Assembly: GCF_014596445.1 (NCBI RefSeq)
Contig: NZ_MECL01000271.1
Coordinates: forward strand, 1 to 64,000
Direction: 5' to 3'
Length of the DNA stretch: 64,000 nt
Source: Streptomyces sp. CBMA29
Lineage (GTDB): Bacteria; Actinomycetota; Actinomycetes; Streptomycetales; Streptomycetaceae
Both the position numbers and the translations under genes were made by a program. Positions 27,106-34,974 of this stretch are shown piece after piece. Numbering within the stretch: position 1 is the stretch's first letter; each line of letters starts with the position of its first letter. A model generated the notes under the pieces. That model saw nothing but the letters and a program-made list of their open reading frames with translations. It did no database searches and was not told the DNA's origin.

Positions 27106-28827
27106 TTACGCGGCCCCGGCGCCGGTGAGCGAACGCACCTCCGTCTCCGCGTACTTCCCCGCGTCCGCCTCCTCCGGCGACAGCAGGGTGCCGAGCCAGC
27201 CCGCGAGGAAGCCGAGCGGGATGGAGATCAGGCCCGGGTTCTCCAGCGGGAAGAGGTGGAAGTCGACGCCGGGGAACAGCGCGTCGGGCCTGCCGGAGAT
27301 GACGGGCGAGAACACCACCAGGAGCAGGGCCGGTACGAGGCCGCCGTAGATCGACCAGACCGCGCCGCGCGTGGTGAACCGGTGCCAGAACAGGGAGTAG
27401 AGCAGGGCGGGCAGATTCGCGGACGCGGCGACGGCGAAGGCGAGGCCGACCAGGAAGGCGATGTTCTGGTCCTGCGCGAAGAGGCTGAGCCCGATCGCGA
27501 CCGCGCCGATCCCGACGGCCGCGAACCGTGCCACCCGTACCTCGTCCTCCTCCATCGCCCCTTCCTCCACCGCGTCGGCAGTGACCCGCGCGGCACCGGG
27601 GACCGCGGCCTCGCGCTTGGCGCGCCTGCTCTGCCGTGCCTGCGTCTCCGCGACGGGGCGGCGGCGCAGCGTGGCATAGAGGTCATGGGCCACGGAGGCC
27701 GACGACGCCAGGGTGATGCCCGCGACCACGGCCAGGATCGTCGCGAAGGCCACCGCGCCGACCACCGCGAACAGCACGGTGCCTCCTGTCGTCCCCTCCC
27801 CGCCGCCCAGGATCTCGGCGAGCAGCGGCACCGCGGTGTTGCCCGCGGCGTTGGACGAGCGGACGGTGTCGGTGCCGACGACCGCCGCCGCTCCGAAGCC
27901 GAGCACGATCGTCATCAGGTAGAAGGCGCCGATCAGCCCGATCGCCCAGACCACCGACCGCCGCGCGGAGCGTGCCGTGGGCACCGTGTAGAAGCGGGAC
28001 AGGATGTGCGGCAGGCCCGCCGTCCCGAGCACCAGCGCCAGGCCGAGGCTGATGAAGTCCAGCTTCGACGCCCAACTCCCGCCGTACTTCAGCCCGGGAG
28101 CCAGGAAGGCGTTGCCGTGCCCGCTGCCCGCCGCGGCGGCGTGCAGCAGACTCCCCGGATTGCCGTGGAAGCGGACCAGGACCATCACGGTGAGCGTCAC
28201 CGTGCCGCCGATCAGCAGCACCGTCTTGACGATCTGGATCCACGTCGTCGCCCGCATCCCGCCGAAGGACACGTAGAACACCATCAGCGCCCCGACCCCG
28301 ACCACCGTCCAGGTGCGCGCCGCGCCGTGCCCGCCGAGCAGCAGCCCGACCAGGCTCCCGGCGCCGACCATCTGCGCCACCAGGTACAGGATCGACACCA
28401 CCACGGACGACGTGCCCGCCGCGATCCGCACCGGCCGCTGTCTCATCCGTGCGGAGAGCACATCGGCGAGCGTGTACCGCCCGCAGTTGCGCACCAACTC
28501 GGCGACCAGCATGAGGACGACGAGCCACGCGACGAAGAACCCGACCGAGTACAGCAGGCCGTCGTACCCGAAGAGCGCGATGAGCCCGGAGATTCCGAGG
28601 AACGACGCCGCCGACATGTAGTCGCCCGCGATGGCCAGGCCGTTCTCCATCGGGGTGAACAGCCGTCCCCCGGCGAAGAACTCCACCGACGAGCTCCGCC
28701 GCCGTCCCGCCCACGCCGTGATCGCCAGCGTCACCGACACGAAGATCGTGAACAGGACGATCGCGAGGCCCTGATGCTCCCCGGCCGAATCCGCCAGATA
28801 CCCGCCACTGAACCGACCGCTGTTCAA
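27106..28827 (-). CDS. Sodium:solute symporter (acetate/monocarboxylate type, ActP-like)
   Basis: A 573-residue SSS-family transporter with about 13 membrane helices; typical segments include YMSAASFLGISGL (substrate/sodium region), ARTWTVVGVGALMVFYVSFGGM and FLVGLAFAVAASANLPALLYSLFW. A hydrophilic loop (about 400-435, rich in Arg and Glu) lies in the C-terminal half. The best start is a TTG overlapping the DUF485 stop by 4 bases; no closer ATG or GTG precedes the first helix. The DUF485 + SSS pair is the common actP-like arrangement for acetate or pyruvate uptake. Confidence 0.92.
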   Translation of the reverse strand: MNSGRFSGGYLADSAGEHQGLAIVLFTIFVSVTLAITAWAGRRRSSSVEFFAGGRLFTPMENGLAIAGDYMSAASFLGISGLIALFGYDGLLYSVGFFVAWLVVLMLVAELVRNCGRYTLADVLSARMRQRPVRIAAGTSSVVVSILYLVAQMVGAGSLVGLLLGGHGAARTWTVVGVGALMVFYVSFGGMRATTWIQIVKTVLLIGGTVTLTVMVLVRFHGNPGSLLHAAAAGSGHGNAFLAPGLKYGGSWASKLDFISLGLALVLGTAGLPHILSRFYTVPTARSARRSVVWAIGLIGAFYLMTIVLGFGAAAVVGTDTVRSSNAAGNTAVPLLAEILGGGEGTTGGTVLFAVVGAVAFATILAVVAGITLASSASVAHDLYATLRRRPVAETQARQSRRAKREAAVPGAARVTADAVEEGAMEEDEVRVARFAAVGIGAVAIGLSLFAQDQNIAFLVGLAFAVAASANLPALLYSLFWHRFTTRGAVWSIYGGLVPALLLVVFSPVISGRPDALFPGVDFHLFPLENPGLISIPLGFLAGWLGTLLSPEEADAGKYAETEVRSLTGAGAA

Positions 28828-29321
28828 CGCACCCGCTCCTGCCCGGTCCTGGTCGCCAGCGTCCAGCGCAGATCGAGCGCCGCACGGTCCCTGCGCAGCC
28901 GCGCGTGCCGGGCGTAGGCCCACGTCAGCAGGAACGTTGTGGCGAACTGCGCCAGCCCCGCCACCATCGCCACATTCACGTCACCCGCGACCTGATGTCC
29001 CATCAGGCCCGGCGCCGTGGTGGCCGCCACCACGTACAGCAGGTACCAGGCAAGGAAGCCCGCCACCACCGGGAAGGTGAAGCTCCGGTACCGGTCGCGC
29101 ACCTCCTGGAACGCCGCGCTGCCCTGCACCTCCAGATACACCGCCGACCGGTCCACCGGCTGTCCGTCCTGGCCCGCCTGCGGTGTGCCCTCGGGCCGGG
29201 TCCGCCCCGGCGCGGGCTCGGGGGCCGTCTGATCCGGGACCCAGAGACCGGCGTCCGCCGCGTCCTGCCACGGGTCGTTCACCCGCAGCGCCCCGGGGTC
29301 GCCCCCGTCGTGCTTGTCCAC
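28824..29321 (-). CDS. DUF485 domain membrane protein (symporter partner)
   Basis: A 165-residue protein: an acidic, Pro-rich N-terminal half and a DUF485 domain with two membrane helices (FPVVAGFLAWYLLYVVAATT and VAMVAGLAQFATTFLLTWAY). Starts at a GTG with GAGGAG nine bases upstream. Members of the family are encoded with acetate-type symporters and are thought to assist them. Its stop overlaps the symporter TTG. Confidence 0.9.
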   Translation of the reverse strand: MDKHDGGDPGALRVNDPWQDAADAGLWVPDQTAPEPAPGRTRPEGTPQAGQDGQPVDRSAVYLEVQGSAAFQEVRDRYRSFTFPVVAGFLAWYLLYVVAATTAPGLMGHQVAGDVNVAMVAGLAQFATTFLLTWAYARHARLRRDRAALDLRWTLATRTGQERVR

Positions 29322-29416
29322 CGAACACTCCTCGTTCCATCGGCCGATCGGCCGATGCGCCCAATCATGGACAGAGCGGGAAGATCCAGAACGAACAAGT
29401 AGAAACCTTCACCCCA

Positions 29417-30127
29417 TCAGGTGATGCCGTGCCGGTAGGCATATCCGACCGCCTGTGCGCGGTCCCGCGCCCCGGTTTTGGCGAACAGGTTGTTGATGTG
29501 GGTCTTCACCGTCGCCATGCTCACGTGCAGCCGCGCGGTGATCTCGGCGTTGGACAGACCTTCGGCCACCAGGGCCAGCACTTGCGCCTCCCGGACCGTC
29601 AGCCCGTCCGGCAACTCCCCCCGTCCTTCTGCCCCGTGGCCCAACGCTCCCGCCCCGGCCGGTCCGCCCGGTCCGCTCCCCCGTCCCTCCGGCCGCCGCT
29701 CGGGGCCCGCCCCGGTCAGCGCGTCCAGCATCCGGCCCTGCACCGCGGGCGACAGGCCCGCCCGCCCGGCGGTCACCTCCGCGATGGCCCGCGCGATCTC
29801 CTCCCCTCCCGCGTCCTTGGTCAGATATCCCCGCGCCCCCGCCCGCAGCGCGGGGAAGAGCGAGCCGTCGTCCGCGAACGTCGTCAGCACCACCACCTGC
29901 GTCCCCGGATACCGCGACCGAATCCGCCGCGTGGCCTCCACCCCGTCGCAGCGCGGCATCCGCAGGTCCATCAGCACCACCTCCGGCCGGTGTTCCCCCA
30001 CCAGCCGTACCGCCTCCTCCCCGTCCGCCGCCGCTCCCACCACCTCGATGTCGGGCAGCAGCCCCAGCAGCAGCACAATTCCCTCACGCACCACCGTCTG
30101 GTCGTCCGCGACCACCACCCGCGTCAC
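29417..30127 (-). CDS. Response regulator, NarL/LuxR family
   Basis: A 236-residue regulator: receiver domain with D54 (VLMDLRMPRC) and a LuxR-type helix-turn-helix near the C-terminus (LTVREAQVLALVAEGLSNAEI). An unusual Gly/Pro-rich linker of about 35 residues joins the two. The GTG start overlaps the kinase stop by 4 bases. It may control the adjacent DUF485-symporter pair 95 bases downstream. Confidence 0.93.
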   Translation of the reverse strand: MTRVVVADDQTVVREGIVLLLGLLPDIEVVGAAADGEEAVRLVGEHRPEVVLMDLRMPRCDGVEATRRIRSRYPGTQVVVLTTFADDGSLFPALRAGARGYLTKDAGGEEIARAIAEVTAGRAGLSPAVQGRMLDALTGAGPERRPEGRGSGPGGPAGAGALGHGAEGRGELPDGLTVREAQVLALVAEGLSNAEITARLHVSMATVKTHINNLFAKTGARDRAQAVGYAYRHGIT

Positions 30128-31278
30128 GCGGGCACCCGCAAGCGCACCACGAAGCCCTCCTCGGCCGGTCCGGCGTCGAGCGCGCCGCCCAGCAGCTCCG
30201 CGCGCTCCCGCATCCCCAGAAGACCGTAGCCCGATCCGGATGCCCTCAAAGAGTTATCCACAGGCGTCCTGCCCCCGAAGTCCCGGAACTCCAACTCCAC
30301 CTCCTCGCTCCGGTACTCCAGCCGCAGCGCGACCTTCGCCCCCGGCGCGTGCTTGCGCACATTCGTCATCGCCTCCTGTGCCACCCGCCGCACCGCCAAC
30401 CCCGCCTCCGCGGGCAGATACCGCGCCGCCCCTTCCACCTCCAGATCAGCCCCCTCCGAGGCGACCAACTCCCGAAGGAAGTCCTCCACCGGTGCCATCT
30501 CCCCACGCAGCGCCGACAGCGCCTGCCGCGTCTCGGCCAGCCCCTCCCGCGCCATCTGCCGGGCCGCGATCACCCGCCCCAGCACCACGTCCCGCTCGAC
30601 ACCCCGCTCGATCAGCAGCCGCGTCGCCTCCAGGTGCACCGTCTGCGCCGACAGGCTGTGCGCCAGCACATCGTGGATCTCCCGCGCGATCCGGGCCCGC
30701 TCCGCCAGCGCCGCCGACTCGGCCTCCGCCGCCCGCGCCGCCCGCTCCTGGACCAGCAGCCGCTGCGTGTTCCCCCGCGCCTCGGCATCCAGCCGCACGA
30801 CGTACCCGATCAGCCCCAGCCCCGCCACCGTCAGCGACGTGACCAGCCAGCCGCCGGAACCGCCGACCAGTGCGTAGGCGGCCAGCGCCGTACCGGTGAG
30901 GGGCGCCGCCGCGGCCAGCGGCAGCCGCTCCATCCCGAGCACCGCGCAGCCGCACCACAGCAGCGTCGCGGGCACATCGGCGCCCACCGCGTGCAGCCCG
31001 AAGGCGGCGCCCAGCATCAATGCGATCAGCGCGACGGACGGCGCCGTCCGGTGCTCAAGCGTGAACCGGAAGAACGCCCGCACCACGACGGCCGCCACCG
31101 CCAGCCCCAGCACGGACGCCGCGGTCAGCCATCCGTTGAGGTCCGTGCGGGCCAGGATCCCCCAGAGCGCGGCGGCGGCGAAGAGCAGCCGCACTCCCCG
31201 GCCGAACGCCCGCCGCGCGGACGACCGGTTCTCCCGGGAAAGCGCCTCCTTCGAAGGCCAGGACATCCAGCCGATCAT
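30124..31278 (-). CDS. Sensor histidine kinase, NarX/DesK (HisKA_3) type
   Basis: A 384-residue kinase with five or six N-terminal membrane helices, then the HisKA_3 dimerisation helix with the phospho-acceptor histidine in EIHDVLAHSLS and a HATPase domain (EAMTNVRKHAPG; GSGYGLLGMRERAELLGG). The ATG start overlaps the DUF1453 stop by 4 bases; a second ATG four codons in is also possible. It pairs with the LuxR-type regulator downstream. Confidence 0.92.
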   Translation of the reverse strand: MIGWMSWPSKEALSRENRSSARRAFGRGVRLLFAAAALWGILARTDLNGWLTAASVLGLAVAAVVVRAFFRFTLEHRTAPSVALIALMLGAAFGLHAVGADVPATLLWCGCAVLGMERLPLAAAAPLTGTALAAYALVGGSGGWLVTSLTVAGLGLIGYVVRLDAEARGNTQRLLVQERAARAAEAESAALAERARIAREIHDVLAHSLSAQTVHLEATRLLIERGVERDVVLGRVIAARQMAREGLAETRQALSALRGEMAPVEDFLRELVASEGADLEVEGAARYLPAEAGLAVRRVAQEAMTNVRKHAPGAKVALRLEYRSEEVELEFRDFGGRTPVDNSLRASGSGYGLLGMRERAELLGGALDAGPAEEGFVVRLRVPA

Positions 31279-31754
31279 GAGGCCGTACCGTACGACGGCG
31301 CCACGCTCTGGGCCCGCCAGGCGAGCACCCCGGTGCGTATCAGCAGCGTGGCCGCGAGAGCTATCAGGAACGAGCCGCTGTCCTGGTGAACCCCCATCGC
31401 CGCGCCCACCCCGTACAGCCCGATCCGCACCGCGACCCCCGCCGCCCAGACCGCGACGGTGACCTTCCCTCCCTGCGCCCAGACCGTCCCGTCCTTCTCG
31501 GTCCACAACCGCGTGGTCCACGCCCATGCCAACCCCATCACCACAGCGACCACCAACTCCACGGCCAGCAGCGCGACCGCCGTCTGCCGGTGCTCCGGGT
31601 CGATCAGCCCGTGCTGCCGCAGCGCCATGAACACCAGCACCGCCGGTATCAGCCACCACCGCCGGCCGCCCGTGACCTTCCTCGGCCGCAACTGGCGGGT
31701 GACCACCACACCGATGACCGCCACGATCACCAGCGCATCGATCAGACCGGACAT
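31275..31754 (-). CDS. DUF1453 family membrane protein
   Basis: A 159-residue protein with about four membrane helices (LIDALVIVAVIGVVVTRQL, the PAVLVFMAL region, VALLAVELVVAVVMGLAWAW and FLIALAATLLIRTGVLAW). DUF1453 proteins occur beside two-component systems in actinobacteria; function unknown. RBS GGAGG supports the ATG. First gene of the three-gene kinase/regulator operon. Confidence 0.85.
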   Translation of the reverse strand: MSGLIDALVIVAVIGVVVTRQLRPRKVTGGRRWWLIPAVLVFMALRQHGLIDPEHRQTAVALLAVELVVAVVMGLAWAWTTRLWTEKDGTVWAQGGKVTVAVWAAGVAVRIGLYGVGAAMGVHQDSGSFLIALAATLLIRTGVLAWRAQSVAPSYGTAS

Positions 31755-32020
31755 GACGGACGCCTCCGTAAAGCGACTCCCACGAGGCCGGCGGGTTTGC
31801 CGACAACTCAGAATCTACGGAAACCTCCAGCTCAGCGGATCAAACCGGGGGTTGAACCTCCGACTCCACCCCCGGGTGGAGCCCCCTCCACCGACGCCCC
31901 CGCGCCCCAGGCGATCGGGCCGGTCCGGCACCGGTCCGAGCGCCCGCCCGGTGAGCGGATGCCCTGCGTACGCTCTTCCGGCGACCAGCGACCAGTTCGT
32001 CGGACAACGGGGAGGCCACC
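31755..32020. other. Intergenic region ahead of the DUF1453-kinase operon
   Basis: No gene is supported here. The stretch must contain the promoter of the minus-strand operon. A partial GC-rich inverted repeat (CCGGGGGT with ACCCCCGG) lies near 31846-31878. Confidence 0.5.
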
Positions 32021-32086
32021 GTGTCGGATCTCGGCCAACTGGAAGTGGAGCGCCGGACACCGCGCGGTGGGGAGGCGGGAGCGTGA
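32021..32086 (+). CDS. 21-codon reading frame coupled to a decayed gene
   Basis: A GTG preceded by GGGGAGG opens a 21-codon frame (MSDLGQLEVERRTPRGGEAGA) whose TGA overlaps the GTG of the following pseudogene by 4 bases. The strong ribosome-binding site and the coupling suggest it was, or is, translated. It may itself be a truncated remnant. No function is known. Confidence 0.35.
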   Translation: MSDLGQLEVERRTPRGGEAGA

Positions 32087-32440
32087 GCCATTCCGTACGC
32101 GCCGAGAGCGGTTTCACCAACGGGGTCGTGGGCGCGGACATCCCACGTGTTCGGCGACGGCGCCCCGGTCTACCCGCTCCAACACTGGCAGCCGCCGGTC
32201 CTGCCGGACGACGGCATTCTGCTGAACATGCCGAGCCCGATGCTCAACGCGCGTTTCCGCGTCGTGGAGTTCACCGGACGGCGCTGGCGCGACGGCGGCG
32301 GCCCGCTCGCCGTGCAGTGCCTGTGCGCGCCGGGCGGACGGGCCAAGACCCGTCTCGCCGACCGCTCGCGCAGGAGTCGCTGGCCGAGCGCTGGCAGGGT
32401 CGTCACCGCCCTCCTCCAGGACCCCACATCCCCTGACGCC
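32083..32440 (+). pseudogene. Frameshifted, truncated N-terminal fragment of a STAND/P-loop NTPase-like protein
   Basis: The start reads SHSVRAESGFTNGVVGADI, then shifts frame near 32143 to VFGDGAPVYPLQHWQPPVL and PSPMLNARFRVVEFTG, followed by a degenerate P-loop APGGRAKTRLAD, and shifts again near 32370 into LAQESLAERWQGR. These blocks resemble the start of large Streptomyces NTPase/TPR proteins. At least two frameshifts and loss of everything after the P-loop show decay. The fragment stops right beside the left attachment site. Confidence 0.65.
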
Positions 32441-32455
32441 CGGCCCGGCAGTAGA

Positions 32456-32507
32456 TCAGACGTCGATCCTGGCCCGGTCAAGCGTCGAGGCCGAGTTGGT
32501 GATGAAC
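32456..32507 (-). mobile_element. attL: diverged copy of the parE 3' end
   Basis: This 52-bp segment matches 57154-57205 (the end of parE) at 48 of 52 positions. On the minus strand it encodes ITNSASTLDRARIDV and a stop, the exact parE C-terminus; all four differences are synonymous. It is the chromosomal parE tail displaced by site-specific integration. Identical cores of 20 and 24 bases flank the mismatches. Confidence 0.9.
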
Positions 32508-32522
32508 CAATCCGGCAAGCTC

Positions 32523-32539
32523 CTGACCTGCGGCGGAGC
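32523..32539 (+). repeat. 17-bp terminal inverted match, left copy
   Basis: CTGACCTGCGGCGGAGC matches the reverse complement of 57141-57157 exactly. Both copies lie just inside the element next to the att sites, as expected of integrase or excisionase arm sites. Confidence 0.7.
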
Positions 32540-32609
32540 AGTCCGCTCTCATGCTGACCAGGCATTTAGCGTCGGCTGGCGTTGGTCTCCGATGGCCTTT
32601 TTCGACTGC

Positions 32610-32633
32610 GCTGCGGACTGTTTGCGGACTGCT
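32610..32633 (+). repeat. 24-bp direct repeat (paired TGCGGACTG boxes), left copy
   Basis: Matches 57092-57115 at 21 of 24 positions in the same orientation. Each copy contains two TGCGGAC boxes spaced 11 bases apart, a typical layout for integrase arm-binding sites. Confidence 0.7.
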
Positions 32634-33217
32634 TTCCGCCAATCGACGCTTACGCCGACGCCTACCGCTGCGCCCTGCCGATCTTTCGCGCCCGCCCCAT
32701 GATCTCCCCCAGGAGAAGAAGCCGCCGTCCTCTTCGTGCTTGAGCTACCGAGACACATCCTTGGACTTCTGCCCAGCGAGAACCAGGCAAGCGGCCTGGT
32801 CCGCCAAGTCGTCGTATCGGGCGTCCCGCTCCGCCTGCCGGGCCTCCCCTGCCTCTCTGCGTCCGTGACCGCTTTGAGGAGCCGGGGCACGCCACGACTG
32901 TGGAGTCGCGGGCGTTACAGGCGTCCCAACAGACGGTCTCCAGCGCGTAGTCCTCACGCGCCTGCCCGCGGGCGGCGGGCCTGCTTCGGGACAGCCGCCC
33001 GGCCGAGGCTGCGCCAATCGCGCCGCGCCCACCATGCCCTCCCCGCACCAGCAGGGATAGAGTAGTTCACCGCACCGTCAGGTCGGCAGCAGACGCTGGC
33101 TGACGTCGGCCGAGGTACAGCTCAACGAGAAGGACAAGCCCCAGTCCTCCGCAACCCTCTACACCGTGGGACCCTGCTGGAATCGGCAGGGGCCATGACG
33201 CGTCACACTCTCCACCC

Positions 33218-34969
33218 CTATGTCACGTAGGGGACGCCTTTGCCGTCCAGCAAAGCCCCTACCCGGGCAGTGTGTCTCCGGTGAACCGCGAAAATTAGGA
33301 GCTCCTGCGCGCGTGACCCTGCCACGTAGAGGACTCGTCGAGATTCAGTGTCATGGCCGCCCTCCCAGTCATCCAACACACTCCGCTCGGTTGCTGCGTC
33401 CACCCGGAGTCTGTCCGGCAGGACGAGGACGACTCCACGGAATTCCATCCCCTTGACACCATGGACTGTGGAGAAGCGCATTGACGGACCGGGCCTGGAG
33501 CTAGAGATGCTGGCCCAATCGCTCTCCGACGGTGCCTTGAATAGATTGCCAAGATTGCTAGTGGTGGGGGCGGTTGCACGAGGCCATTCGGCTGCCTTCA
33601 AGAAATCGCGTACGTCGGCGGCGAAGGCTTGCCGAGTCATGCCGTTCGCATTGAGTCCCAGGGCCATCCGTACTGCGAGGGTCTCCAGCCAGCGTGGATC
33701 GACGCCGATGTCCTCGCAGACGGCATCGAAGCTGTAATGCGGTGTGGCTCGACCCACGGTGAGTGCGGCGAGGATGGCCCGCTGGACCTGCTCGACGGCC
33801 CTCCTGCGAACCTTGGGCTCCGTTTGCGTTGATCGGAGTTTCAGCCCGGCGTTGGCGATGGCGAACACACGGTTGCTGCCAACGCTCGCCGGGCTCATGC
33901 CGACGGCTTTCATGCCGTGGGCCTCAGCGTGGGAGAGGAGTACGAGGTCCTGTGCTGACAGCTTGTACGACTCAGCGACGTCCAGTGCTAGGGGAACGAT
34001 CTGGTCAAGATTCGAGAACTGCATCAAATGCACTGGAGTCTGAAGGATGGAGTTCTCGCCTCGAGCGGTCTCGATCAAGTGCCCGGATCTGAGGCCACTG
34101 TTGAATGCGCAGATGGCCGGGGTGCTCCGCCAGTTGTCTCCGAGCGTGATCTGACCGGGCAGGGTGGCGGCGAACTCAGTTACGGCGGCAGGAGTCGCGC
34201 TGCGGAAATCGTAGATCGACTGGTCGAGGTCGCCGACCATGACGACGTGGACCCCGCAATCTCGGAGGAACCGCAGGATCTGAAGCTCTTCCCGGCCGCA
34301 GTCTTGTGCTTCATCCACGATCACTTCAGCGAAGCGCGCTTTGAGTAGTGCTCCGAGCGCTGCCCGCTCTTTGCTGCTGTTGAGCCAGAACTCGGCCAGG
34401 AGGCGTGCGGCCTCGCAGGTGACCGTTCCGGCCCGGAGAAGCCGCCCGAAGATGTTGGAAGCGTAGTTTTCCGCGTCTTGCTTGCGCTGCGCCAGCATGC
34501 GGTGTGCCGTAGCGTCGCCGAAGTCTCTCGGAATGCGACTCAACCTCAGGTGCGCTCGACCATCTGGATCGAAGTCGAACCAATTCATCTCCAGGTTCTT
34601 CGTTCTCCCCATGTCGCTCAGGCGGAAGCTCGTACTGGCAATTTCTTGCCATGACTGCACGTAGTTGGGCTTCCGGCCGTACGCCTTGACGTACCACGGG
34701 GTGACAATGAATCGGTGGATGAAGGTGTCGAATGTGCCGACGAAGTGTGGCGTACGCAGGGCTTCTGACTGGTTCGTGTATCGGCGCCGGACCTCGTCCA
34801 CTGCGGCGTTGGTGAAGGAGATCAGGGCGATTCCTCGACGGTTTTCCTCGGCGGTCCGCTTCTGGAAGCGGGCGACCATGGCCCGTGTCTTCCCGGCCCC
34901 GGGACAGGCAGCCGCAAACAAGCTCTCCTCGGCGTCGACGAGCGCTTGCTGGTCGTCGGTCAGGTCCAT
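33218..34969 (-). CDS. gajB: Gabija defence helicase GajB (UvrD-like)
   Basis: A UvrD/PcrA-type superfamily 1 helicase of about 583 residues that forms the Gabija anti-phage complex with GajA. Motifs: Walker A AACPGAGKTRAM, motif Ia (ALISFTNAAVDEVRRR), Walker B VIVDEAQDCG, motif III (MVGDLDQSIYDFRSA), motif IV (NWRSTPAIC), motif V (VHGVKGMEFRGVVL) and motif VI (RRVLYVAGSRAQ). The ATG at 34969 has GAAGG upstream; a TTG at 34978 overlapping the gajA stop by 4 bases is an alternative. Size, gene order and partner match two-gene Gabija systems. GC content is lower than in the core genes. Confidence 0.9.
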   Translation of the reverse strand: MDLTDDQQALVDAEESLFAAACPGAGKTRAMVARFQKRTAEENRRGIALISFTNAAVDEVRRRYTNQSEALRTPHFVGTFDTFIHRFIVTPWYVKAYGRKPNYVQSWQEIASTSFRLSDMGRTKNLEMNWFDFDPDGRAHLRLSRIPRDFGDATAHRMLAQRKQDAENYASNIFGRLLRAGTVTCEAARLLAEFWLNSSKERAALGALLKARFAEVIVDEAQDCGREELQILRFLRDCGVHVVMVGDLDQSIYDFRSATPAAVTEFAATLPGQITLGDNWRSTPAICAFNSGLRSGHLIETARGENSILQTPVHLMQFSNLDQIVPLALDVAESYKLSAQDLVLLSHAEAHGMKAVGMSPASVGSNRVFAIANAGLKLRSTQTEPKVRRRAVEQVQRAILAALTVGRATPHYSFDAVCEDIGVDPRWLETLAVRMALGLNANGMTRQAFAADVRDFLKAAEWPRATAPTTSNLGNLFKAPSESDWASISSSRPGPSMRFSTVHGVKGMEFRGVVLVLPDRLRVDAATERSVLDDWEGGHDTESRRVLYVAGSRAQELLIFAVHRRHTARVGALLDGKGVPYVT

Positions 34970-34974
34970 GCCGC

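Larger units (their letters stand above)
32508..33217. other. Left end of the element; no gene supported
   Basis: About 700 bases between attL and the Gabija helicase gene. Short frames exist on both strands, but none has family similarity or a convincing start. The first 130 bases hold the sequence matches to the right end (32523-32539 and 32610-32633). Confidence 0.6.

Noticed and set aside
32549..33048. Overlapping short frames at the left end of the element
   Set aside because: Arg/Gly-rich, several mutually overlapping, no start signal or family similarity.
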